From contig JAFTEP010000193.1 in the NCBI GenBank assembly GCA_017453605.1, positions 1 to 5,605 on the forward strand: DNA of 5,605 nt, read 5' to 3'. The DNA is from Clostridia bacterium. Its GTDB lineage: Bacteria; Bacillota; Clostridia; Oscillospirales; SIG627. Positions within the stretch are counted from its first letter, which is position 1. Every line of letters begins with the position of its first letter. Below the pieces are notes generated by a model. The model worked only from the letters and a program-made list of their open reading frames with translations. It was not told the origin of the DNA and did not search any database. This document shows positions 1 through 4,476 of the stretch, one piece after another. Made by a program: the position numbers and the translations under genes.

Positions 1-326
1 ATCGCGAACGACGAGGCGATAAAGGAATATGAAGGCACGATCACTTCGTCACCGGGGCCGATCCCGAGCGAAGAGATCGCTATATGGAGCGCCGCGGTGC
101 CGTTCGTGCAGGAGACGGCGATCTTCGCTCCGATCCATTTTGCCCAGTTTTCTTCAAACTCCATTCCCTTTTTGCCGGTCCAGTAGTTGACCTTTCCCGT
201 TCTGAGCGGTTCAAGGACGTCCTCGAAAGTCTCGGGCGCAAACTGCGGCCACATGGGAAAGCCTATTTCGGATATGCCCGCTCCGTTCATCGCAAGTTCT
301 TCGTTGTTGTTTTTGTTTTCTGCCAT
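1..326 (-). CDS. DegT/DnrJ/EryC1/StrS family PLP-dependent aminotransferase, N-terminal part (runs off left edge)
   Basis: The reverse strand encodes 108 residues from the ATG at 326 and stays open to the window edge. The segment YWTGKKGMEFEENWAKWIG, then NGTAALHIAISSLGIGPGDE and VIVPSYSFIASSFA, is the characteristic N-terminal half of the sugar-aminotransferase-like fold. NGTAALH is the loop that contacts the PLP phosphate in this family. The catalytic lysine lies further on and is outside the window. Family members transaminate nucleotide-linked keto-sugars in surface glycan or antibiotic sugar synthesis; the substrate here cannot be told. Known members usually begin near the LAMNG segment (about residue 11), so the ATG at 326 gives a sensible length. 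However, no Shine-Dalgarno sequence stands at the right distance: AAAGGAG lies about 25 nt upstream. The same frame is open far upstream without a standard well-placed start, so the exact start is uncertain. The gene has its own candidate promoter and is separated from the block to its right by terminators. Confidence 0.88.
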   Translation of the reverse strand, partial: MAENKNNNEELAMNGAGISEIGFPMWPQFAPETFEDVLEPLRTGKVNYWTGKKGMEFEENWAKWIGAKIAVSCTNGTAALHIAISSLGIGPGDEVIVPSYSFIASSFA

Positions 327-398
327 TTCAAACAAGTCCAGTGTTATTTCACCGTCTCCTTTCGATTTTTGACGCGCGTTTATTGCGTCTTCGAATTT

Positions 399-427
399 AT
401 TATACCCCGCCTCACTAAAAAAAGCAA
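399..427 (-). promoter_or_regulatory. Promoter for the DegT-family gene
   Basis: On the reverse strand a perfect TATAAT (399-404) lies 17 bp from TTGCTT (422-427). The expected start of transcription is near 392, which gives a 5' leader of about 65 nt before the ATG at 326. The -35 hexamer matches only three of six consensus bases and sits inside the right arm region of a terminator-like hairpin. Confidence 0.55.
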
Positions 428-447
428 TACGTTCATTGCGTTTTTTT
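417..447 (-). terminator. Small A/T-flanked terminator-like hairpin
   Basis: The stem is GCAAT / ATTGC (424-428 and 435-439) with loop ACGTTC. It is flanked by an A-run on the left and a T-run on the right, so either strand would read an A-run, a hairpin and a U-run. It could act as a second, weaker stop for leftward transcripts that pass the GC-rich terminator at 511-551. It overlaps the -35 box of the aminotransferase promoter. Confidence 0.4.
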
Positions 448-479
448 ATACTTTTCAGCGTTTTTTTTATACTTTTTAC
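439..479. repeat. Two tandem copies of a 20-21 bp T-rich unit
   Basis: CGTTTTTTTATACTTTTCAG (439-458) is followed directly by a near copy with one extra T and an altered end (459-479). The length difference is in the T-run, as expected from replication slippage. On the reverse strand each unit contains AAAAGTATAAAAAAA. No function is evident. Confidence 0.6.
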
Positions 480-510
480 CCTCCCGGCGAGCGTTTGACC
501 CTGCGGCGGC

Positions 511-551
511 GCAAAAATCACCCCGCCGCGGCGCAAAAAACCGCGGCGGGG
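511..551 (-). terminator. GC-rich intrinsic terminator after the GH20-like gene
   Basis: A perfect 11-bp stem is formed by CCCCGCCGCGG (521-531) and CCGCGGCGGGG (541-551) with a nine-base loop. On the reverse strand the stem is followed by TGATTTTT, a short U-tract. It begins 11 bp beyond the stop codon of the gene at 562-957, so it closes that leftward block. A second GCGGCGCAAAAA copy lies just beside it (505-517). Confidence 0.75.
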
Positions 552-561
552 AAAAACTGTT

Positions 562-957
562 TCAGATTATTATATCACCAATCCGAATCCCAGTCGGAAT
601 CGCCGGCGCGTCGGTGAAGTCGCACTCCGGGAGCGCGATCTTATCCCCGGAGACCTTCGCGAGAAGCGAAAGCGAACTCAGCGCGCGCACGAATCCGGCG
701 TAGCGCGAACAGAAGATCTCTATCGCTCCCTCTTTTATCCTGAGCCTGTATTCCTCCGAGTCAAATCCGGGCTCGTTTATCTCTCTTATCGGCGCCGTTC
801 CCGACGTCGCCGCGCACTCCGGGATCAAGTGTCCGAGCGCCCTCTGCGCCGCCTGAGCGTGTCCGGCGGCTGAAGTTATCCCGAGCCCGAGCGGGAAGAA
901 GATCTCTTTTCGCGCCGCGTCTTCTCCGGGCGCCCCTTTTATCCTCAGAACTGACAT
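562..957 (-). CDS. Stand-alone GH20 N-terminal (GH20b-like) domain protein, catalytic barrel absent
   Basis: This is a 131-residue protein. Residues 68-99, EEYRLRIKEGAIEIFCSRYA and on through RALSSLSLLA, followed by a LPECDFTDAP-like stretch near 109-118, fit the small alpha/beta domain that precedes the catalytic barrel in beta-N-acetylhexosaminidases of family GH20. There the pattern is EGYRL, a self-assembling strand, GxxxALQTLxQL, LP, then xDxPRFxxRG. Here the chain ends 15 residues after that Asp-Ala-Pro (IPTGIRIGDIII), exactly where the barrel with the Asp-Glu catalytic pair should begin, so no hydrolase activity is expected from this protein alone. The start is secure: AAGGAGG lies seven bases before the ATG. 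It follows the HD-domain gene by 12 bp, so the two are very likely co-transcribed, and a strong terminator follows. No signal peptide is visible. It may be a truncated remnant kept in the operon, or a binding or partner domain; the domain assignment itself is moderate. Confidence 0.72.
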   Translation of the reverse strand: MSVLRIKGAPGEDAARKEIFFPLGLGITSAAGHAQAAQRALGHLIPECAATSGTAPIREINEPGFDSEEYRLRIKEGAIEIFCSRYAGFVRALSSLSLLAKVSGDKIALPECDFTDAPAIPTGIRIGDIII

Positions 958-969
958 TTTTTGCCCTCC

Positions 970-1410
970 TTATTTGTTTTCGCCGTCCGTTAAAAACGCG
1001 ATCGCCGCCTCGTACTTTTTCACTCTCTCCAGGTCCTTCTCTCCGACCTCGTCGAGGCGGGAAAGGTCGCTGTTGTGCTTCAGATCGGCGAGCTTGACCG
1101 CCCTTGCGACCGGATCCTTCTTTATCCGCGCGATATATTCCTTATACGGCACGCTCTTGTCGTGAGTCATGAGAGCAAGCGCCGATACGACGCTTTCGGG
1201 AAAGCCCGCGTTTTTTATATCTTCCAGAGTGATGTCCGTGTCCTCGACCACGTCGTGAAGCAGCGCCGTGACGGCCGTTTCCTCCGTCTCCATCTGTTCG
1301 GCGAGGTGGAAGGGGTGGTAGACGTAGGGCAGACCGCTCTTGTCGGTCTGATTTTTGTGCGCCTCAAACGAGATCTTCAGCGCTTTTTTCGTGAGCTCGG
1401 TGTAGATCAT
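970..1410 (-). CDS. Single-domain HD hydrolase, RelA/SpoT-hydrolase (MESH1/SAH) type
   Basis: This 146-residue protein carries the complete HD signature of the (p)ppGpp hydrolase domain: H32 in PYVYHPFHLAE, H52-D53 and E56-D57 in LLHDVVEDTD, and D109 with N113 in VKLADLKHN. H32, H52, D53 and D109 are the expected metal ligands; the Glu-Asp pair and N113 belong to the catalytic site. There is no synthetase, TGS or ACT domain, so it is a small alarmone hydrolase-like enzyme or a relative acting on other nucleotides. At the place of the base-stacking arginine of Rel enzymes (RKSG) it has D23 (TDKSG), a form common in short clostridial HD proteins, so the substrate is uncertain. It would act in the cytosol. 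Start: ATG at 1410 with AGAGGTG upstream; the stop of the preceding remnant (TGA 1411-1413) directly abuts this ATG. The GH20-like gene follows after 12 bp. Confidence 0.87.
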   Translation of the reverse strand: MIYTELTKKALKISFEAHKNQTDKSGLPYVYHPFHLAEQMETEETAVTALLHDVVEDTDITLEDIKNAGFPESVVSALALMTHDKSVPYKEYIARIKKDPVARAVKLADLKHNSDLSRLDEVGEKDLERVKKYEAAIAFLTDGENK

Positions 1411-1540
1411 TCATTTCACCTCTATCTGACAGCTCCGCACCGTTTCGAGAGCCGCCTCGTGCTTTGACTGCGTCGCCCCCGCGCGGCAGCGTCGGCTTGA
1501 CGTATATCTCTTTGCCGTACCCCTTTACCGGATGGATCAC
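1411..1540 (-). pseudogene. Short frameshifted gene or gene remnant between the glycosidase and HD genes
   Basis: The 126 bp between two genes read as protein on the reverse strand, but in two frames. From GTG at 1540, which overlaps the TGA stop of the glycosidase gene as GTGA, the first frame gives VIHPVKGYGKEIYVKPTLPR. After a run of five G (1476-1480) the good frame becomes the neighbouring one and reads GATQSKHEAALETVRSCQIE, then VK and a TGA abutting the ATG of the HD gene. Removing one G would join them into a 42-codon ORF. Codon choice is like that of the neighbours on both sides of the break. I do not recognise the product. It may be a real small gene broken by slippage in the G-run, a sequencing or assembly error, or the tail of a deleted gene. 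No ribosome site stands before the GTG, so translation would rely on coupling. Confidence 0.42.
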
Positions 1541-3447
1541 GTTCGGACACGGAGCGTGCGGGAGCCGCCGAGGGGCAAGGTGAAGCGTTCGGAGCTGCCG
1601 TCTGCGCGGGAGAATGTGACGGAATATCCGTCTTCGAGCCGTTCGACGTCTAAGTCGAAGCAGCCGCCGCATGCCCTGACGCGCCTAAGTCTGACCCTTC
1701 CGAGCGCCAGAGGAACGGAGGGGCGGATCCTCACGCTGCGAAGACCGACGGGAACGATGCCGAACATACCCTCCGTAACGACCCGGCAGAACAGCGCGCT
1801 TTCGGCGGAAAGATGTCTCTGATCCCCCTCGGGGAAGGCTTCGACGGCGTACGGAACGTGCGCGCCCAAAAGACGCCTTTGGACGTATCTGCGCAGATAT
1901 CCGTACGTGCGGTCGCACTCTCCGACGTTGAAGAGTCCGCGGAATGCGTAGAGCGTCGAACGGTCCCAGAAGGTCGTTTCGCCCTCGACGCTGAGGACTC
2001 CGTCGTCGCCGAAAAGCCTGTCCGAGAGCAGGGCGTCCGCGGTGCCTTCGGCGCGCTCAAAAATATCCATCGTCAGCGGGATGCAGATCCAGCTTCTTAA
2101 GACCGTGTTCCCTGCGTAGTAGCGGTAGGTGTCAAAGCCCGACACCTTCGCCCCGAAAAATTTCTCTATGGCGCCGCGAAGACGCGCCGCGGCGGCCTCC
2201 CATTTTTGGGCGTCGGCGTTTTCATCGAGTTCGCGGGCGAGCGCCGCAGCCGAAACGAGCCCGCCGTAGGTCAGGCTCGAGGTGCAGAGATTTTCGCCGC
2301 CCGAGGGCAGTCTGCCTTCGAGTTCGTCGGAATCGGACGCGACTACGCCGTCGGAAGTCAGTTTTTTCAGACAGAAATCCGCCGCCCAGCGGAGCGTCCA
2401 GAAACGCTCGCGCGCGGTTTTTTCGTCCCCGAGCGCAAGAAGACAGCGCGAACAGCCGTAGAGATACATCGCGGCGTCGCCTCTGTCTCCCGCTCCGCAC
2501 CAGAAGAACCTGCCCTCGTCGATGATCGACGAAGGGATCGGCTCAAGATCCGGGCCCATGAAATTCGCGAAAAGCCCGTATGCGTTGAGACAGGAAACGT
2601 TTGCGCGTTCATAGCCGAGATACGGGAAGAAGGGACAGGCGTATTCCGCCTGATCGTTCGCCCAGACCGCGGCGTAGAAGGGTCCGCCGCCCGGCGAGTG
2701 CAGAGGCCCCGCCGCGGTATCAAAGATGCTCTCAGCCGCCCTCAGCTTTGCAAGAGAAAAAAACTTTTCAAGCTCCCTGTCTGAGCAGTCTAAGATCAGA
2801 TTTTCGTCGCAGATCTGTTTTACAAATTCCTCCCGCTTTTCAAGCTCCTTTTCGCCGTCCGCCTTTATCGGCGCGTCGCTGTGAAGACCTGCCCAAAAGC
2901 ACAGAGTGCCGCGGAGAGCTTCCCCGGGTCCAAGCCTCGCGCAGGCCTCTTCGCGCAGCATATTGACGGCGTAGGTCCCCGCGGCTCCGCGCTGATACGA
3001 CGTCTTGCCGACCCTTTGCGCCGATACGGTCAAAGGAGCGCCGGAAACGTTTTCAACGACCGTGTATTCGACGTAAGCGCTCTGGTCGACGCAGGGGAAA
3101 AGATGCCTGACGATCCTAATTCTCCCGCCCTCGTCAGCGCTGAGGCAATGGAGGATCCCGTCGAAAACAAATTCCTTTGCAAATTCCCCGACCTCTTTCC
3201 CGTCGACAAAAAACCTGTCGCGTTCGGAGTTTTTGTGCGACGAGCGCAGCGTCGCGTGGGTGTCGCGCCCCGGCATACGGAGAGCGGGAAAATACAGATC
3301 GCGGGACAGAACGAGCCTTCCCTCTCCGTCCGCGCCGTAGGTGACGATCGCGGAGACCTTCGCGCCCGACATCTCGATGCGGTCACAAAATTCCGAATCG
3401 ACTCTGCGCGCGATCCCTTTTTCGGTGAGTTTCCAGAAAAGTTCCAT
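1537..3447 (-). CDS. Six-hairpin (alpha/alpha barrel) glycoside hydrolase-like protein, family not assigned
   Basis: This 636-residue protein appears to be cytosolic, as no signal peptide is seen at MELFWKLTEK. The layout suggests an N-terminal beta-sandwich (about 1-210), a helical barrel (about 225-570) and a short C-terminal beta domain (about 570-636), as in several (alpha/alpha)6 glycosidase families. Barrel landmarks are PGGGPFYAAVWANDQAEYAC (252-271), AGDRGDAAMYLYGC (319-332), SDSDELEGRLPSGGENLCTS (371-390), TTFWDRSTLYAFRGL (491-505) and EAFPEGDQRHLSAES (536-550). The W-x-N-D-Q motif with D265 is a candidate for the general acid, and E540 or E549 for the base; this is inferred by analogy. 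I cannot name a GH family or substrate. The start is chosen because the N-terminus is compact and GGGGAT lies upstream, although that ribosome site is weak. It is the first long gene after the promoter at 3834-3862 and is followed leftwards by the frameshifted remnant, the HD gene and the GH20-like gene. Confidence 0.85.
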   Translation of the reverse strand: MELFWKLTEKGIARRVDSEFCDRIEMSGAKVSAIVTYGADGEGRLVLSRDLYFPALRMPGRDTHATLRSSHKNSERDRFFVDGKEVGEFAKEFVFDGILHCLSADEGGRIRIVRHLFPCVDQSAYVEYTVVENVSGAPLTVSAQRVGKTSYQRGAAGTYAVNMLREEACARLGPGEALRGTLCFWAGLHSDAPIKADGEKELEKREEFVKQICDENLILDCSDRELEKFFSLAKLRAAESIFDTAAGPLHSPGGGPFYAAVWANDQAEYACPFFPYLGYERANVSCLNAYGLFANFMGPDLEPIPSSIIDEGRFFWCGAGDRGDAAMYLYGCSRCLLALGDEKTARERFWTLRWAADFCLKKLTSDGVVASDSDELEGRLPSGGENLCTSSLTYGGLVSAAALARELDENADAQKWEAAAARLRGAIEKFFGAKVSGFDTYRYYAGNTVLRSWICIPLTMDIFERAEGTADALLSDRLFGDDGVLSVEGETTFWDRSTLYAFRGLFNVGECDRTYGYLRRYVQRRLLGAHVPYAVEAFPEGDQRHLSAESALFCRVVTEGMFGIVPVGLRSVRIRPSVPLALGRVRLRRVRACGGCFDLDVERLEDGYSVTFSRADGSSERFTLPLGGSRTLRVRT

Positions 3448-3497
3448 AGTATGTATCCCCGAATAATAAGTTTTTGTTACTTTGAATTTGTTTTACG

Positions 3498-3537
3498 GAC
3501 GTCAAGAGGCGAAGCGTTGAAGTTTCGCCGCGACGTC
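3498..3537 (-). other. Two-part stem-loop in the leader of the glycosidase gene
   Basis: GACGTC (3498-3503) pairs with GACGTC (3532-3537), and GGCGAA (3508-3513) pairs with TTCGCC (3524-3529), with a small internal loop between the stems. It lies 51 bp before the glycosidase start on the reverse strand and includes the stop codon of the 55-codon ORF. There is no U-run after it, so it does not look like a terminator. It may shape translation or RNA stability. Confidence 0.4.
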
Positions 3538-3669
3538 GTGTCGGCGGTCCGTTTCCGGACTGAAACTTTCGTGACGTTTCATACATTGCATATAGGTTAC
3601 CGGATTACCGATCCGGCGTCCTCCGTTTATCAAGTTCCCGCACGCCGTTTCTTGACCCGCACTTTTCAT
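3502..3669 (-). CDS. Possible 55-residue small protein or leader peptide of unknown function
   Basis: On the reverse strand ATG at 3669 opens 55 codons ending with TGA (3502-3504), 54 bp before the glycosidase start and downstream of the promoter at 3834-3862. The protein starts MKSAGQETACGNLINGG and ends DRRHDVAAKLQRFAS. It is basic, has cysteines at positions 10 and 29, and shows no membrane segment. AGAGG in the last repeat unit lies eight bases before the ATG and could serve as its ribosome site. The start itself resembles the repeat unit (ATGAAAAG against ATGAAGAG). Codon use is similar to the neighbours, which supports coding. No family is recognised. It may instead be chance openness in a non-coding leader, because hairpins overlap it. 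Confidence 0.35.
   Translation of the reverse strand: MKSAGQETACGNLINGGRRIGNPVTYMQCMKRHESFSPETDRRHDVAAKLQRFAS
3547..3560 (-). other. GAAA-tetraloop hairpin in leader RNA
   Basis: Read on the reverse strand this is GTCCG-GAAA-CGGAC: a perfect five-base stem closed by a GNRA-type tetraloop. It lies within the transcribed leader and inside the candidate 55-codon ORF. A further inverted repeat, CCGGAT-TACCG-ATCCGG, is at 3600-3616. They suggest that the leader RNA folds, but no known riboswitch class is recognised. Confidence 0.35.
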
Positions 3670-3670
3670 C

Positions 3671-3789
3671 ACGCCGGCCTCTTTATCCCCCGCGGTCTAT
3701 TTATCCCGCCGGCCTCTTCATCCCCGCCGGCCTCTTCATCCCCGCCGGCATCTTTATCCCGCCGGCCTCTTCATCCCCGCCGGTCATCG
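3671..3789 (-). repeat. 17/18-bp tandem repeat array in the leader, six full units and one partial
   Basis: Forward-strand units are 3671-3688, 3689-3706, 3707-3723, 3724-3741, 3742-3759, 3760-3776 and a partial unit at 3777-3789, with consensus CCGCCGGCCTCTTCATCC. Two units are 17 bp, so the array as a whole does not keep one reading frame. On the reverse strand the unit reads GGATGAAGAGGCCGGCGG, which contains ATG, an AGAGG ribosome-site-like core and the GCCGGC palindrome. There are no spacers of variable sequence, so it is not a CRISPR array. It lies between the promoter at 3834-3862 and the glycosidase gene and should be transcribed with it. Confidence 0.9.
3701..3787 (-). CDS. Possible 28-residue repeat-encoded leader peptide
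   Basis: ATG at 3787 opens a 28-codon frame that reads MTGGDEEAGGIKMPAG and then repeats MKRPAG twice before TAA (3701-3703). It runs through the tandem array up to the unit where TAA appears. The ribosome site is poor (AAAAGA). The frame is open for 15 further codons upstream and reads EAKRDLSKVKAIEKT, but no start codon is there and part of it would lie at the promoter. It could be a short leader peptide or no gene at all. Confidence 0.2.
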   Translation of the reverse strand: MTGGDEEAGGIKMPAGMKRPAGMKRPAG

Positions 3790-3833
3790 TCTTTTCTATA
3801 GCTTTAACCTTGCTCAGGTCTCTTTTCGCCTCT

Positions 3834-3862
3834 ATTATACACCATTACCCCGCATCATTCAA
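3834..3862 (-). promoter_or_regulatory. Promoter of the leftward glycosidase block
   Basis: The reverse strand has TTGAAT (3857-3862), exactly 17 bp, then TATAAT (3834-3839), a strong sigma-70/SigA-type match. Transcription would begin near 3827, giving a leader of about 380 nt through the tandem repeats to the glycosidase start at 3447. No other promoter of this quality is seen between here and 970. Confidence 0.65.
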
Positions 3863-3932
3863 GCCCCGCGCGTTTGCGTCACACCCGCCATATCCGCAAG
3901 AAAAAACACCTCTCAGATATCCTGCATAACCG
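3863..3932. other. Intergenic stretch with no recognised feature
   Basis: Between the promoter of the leftward block and the terminator of the pseudogene I see no gene, repeat or clear binding site. Confidence 0.5.
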
Positions 3933-3969
3933 AAAAAAGGCCGCCCCGGATCCGATCAGGACCGGCCTT
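3933..3969 (-). terminator. Intrinsic terminator after the leftward pseudogene
   Basis: AAGGCCG (3937-3943) pairs perfectly with CGGCCTT (3963-3969). Read on the reverse strand the hairpin is followed at once by TTTTTT (3933-3938). It begins about 20 bp after the TAA (3990-3992) of the pseudogene tail. A T-run also occurs on the forward strand (3980-3985), but at a distance from this stem, so the leftward direction is favoured. Confidence 0.65.
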
Positions 3970-3989
3970 GATCAGTCCGTTTTTTAATC

Positions 3990-4220
3990 TTAATGTCTCC
4001 TATCATCGCAAGGAGTATTTTTATAGCCTTCTGATTGCAGCTTTTTAACCATTTTATCCGGTTTATGCTTCCATAAACCTTCGATCCATTCTGTTTTTCC
4101 AAAAAGTCAAACAAGAGTCGGACTTATCGCATAATAAATTGTTATAAAAATTCTTCCGTACAATGTTTGTGAAAAGATTCTTCGGATTTTTCCCGCGTTT
4201 GATAGGCTCGGGTTCTGCGA
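3990..4220 (-). pseudogene. C-terminal remnant of a protein with a CFI-box-CTERM-like tail, interrupted by TGA
   Basis: One reverse-strand frame reads IFSQTLYGRIFITIYYAISP, then TLV, a TGA (4107-4109), then LFGKTEWIEGLWKHKPDKMV and KKLQSEGYKNTPCDDRRH, ending at TAA (3990-3992). The order YGR-F-YY-ISP-LV-FGKT-W-LDKMV-L-G-TP-DR resembles the C-terminal tail of clostridial proteins that carry a CFI-box; this comparison is from memory. The stop falls where that tail has Arg or Lys, and CGA to TGA is one transition, so decay by a point mutation is likely. The cysteine-containing CFI box and everything before it are missing, and another in-frame stop (4221-4223) lies upstream. A proper terminator still follows, showing that this was once the end of a transcribed gene. 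Confidence 0.55.
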
Positions 4221-4248
4221 TCAGATGCCTGGAAATAGCGCAAAGGGC

Positions 4249-4286
4249 TTCCCTTTTGGGGCGATTTGTGATATTATAGATATGAT
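4249..4286 (+). promoter_or_regulatory. Weak candidate promoter for the rightward cassette genes
   Basis: TATTAT (4272-4277) lies 17 bp from TTCCCT (4249-4254). An overlapping alternative is TATGAT (4281-4286) with TTGGGG 19 bp away. Both have fair -10 but poor -35 boxes. The region is A/T-rich and no better promoter is seen before the gene at 4477-4872. Confidence 0.3.
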
Positions 4287-4298
4287 AAAAGGGAGTCG

Positions 4299-4355
4299 AT
4301 GTTGAGGAAGAAACTGTTTGAGGTTTATAAAGATCTGGAGCACACTCTCTATTGA
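4299..4355 (+). pseudogene. 18-codon ORF, possible 5' remnant of a lost gene
   Basis: ATG at 4299 (or TTG at 4302) opens MLRKKLFEVYKDLEHTLY and stops at TGA (4353-4355). AAAAGGGAG (4287-4295) is a good ribosome site, best spaced for the TTG. The peptide is protein-like and amphipathic, and the next frame continues DEYPGP before stopping. This looks like the start of a decayed gene, or a short leader peptide. No family is recognised. Confidence 0.25.
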
Positions 4356-4393
4356 CGAATATCCGGGCCCATAATCTGACGCAAGATGGAAAG

Positions 4394-4416
4394 GACAAAC
4401 CGGGATCCGGAGAGGT
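4394..4416 (+). repeat. Cassette leader copy 1 (before the gene at 4477-4872)
   Basis: GACAAACCGGGATCC followed by GGAGAGGT matches the leaders at 4882-4902 and 5323-5343, and its end aligns with the GCGGAGGT end of copy 3. It is the most diverged copy. GAGAGGT (4410-4416) should be the ribosome site of the next gene and is six bases before GCG at 4423. Confidence 0.5.
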
Positions 4417-4476
4417 AAAGCCGCGTCAAAAGAATCCAAGAAGAAAGATAAACGGATCAGACTTCCTGCGGAATAC

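Noticed and set aside
84..617. 177-codon forward ORF at the left
   Set aside because: It is antisense to the DegT-family aminotransferase and passes through T-runs and the terminator as Phe-rich sequence, which is typical of a chance frame.
1364..1672. 102-codon reverse ORF starting inside the glycosidase gene
   Set aside because: Its first half is an Arg-rich shadow of the glycosidase frame. Only the part after the glycosidase stop reads as protein, and that is reported as the frameshifted remnant.
2206..2784. 192-codon forward ORF inside the glycosidase
   Set aside because: It is a shadow of the GC-rich coding strand; the reverse-strand protein has coherent glycosidase motifs and this one has none.
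3498..3537. Intrinsic terminator before the glycosidase
   Set aside because: The stem-loop has no U-run on either side in the direction of transcription, and the gene downstream needs read-through from the promoter at 3834-3862.
3671..3789. CRISPR array
   Set aside because: The units are directly contiguous at 17-18 bp with no unique spacers and no cas gene nearby.
2881..3801. 306-codon forward ORF opposite the glycosidase and its leader
   Set aside because: It lies antisense to the well-supported glycosidase, its composition is Arg/Pro/Ser-rich, and its end is just the tandem repeat translated as SSPPASSSPPAS.
4063..4398. 111-codon reverse ORF
   Set aside because: The neighbouring frame gives the recognisable pseudogene tail; this frame has no coherent motif and ends inside it.
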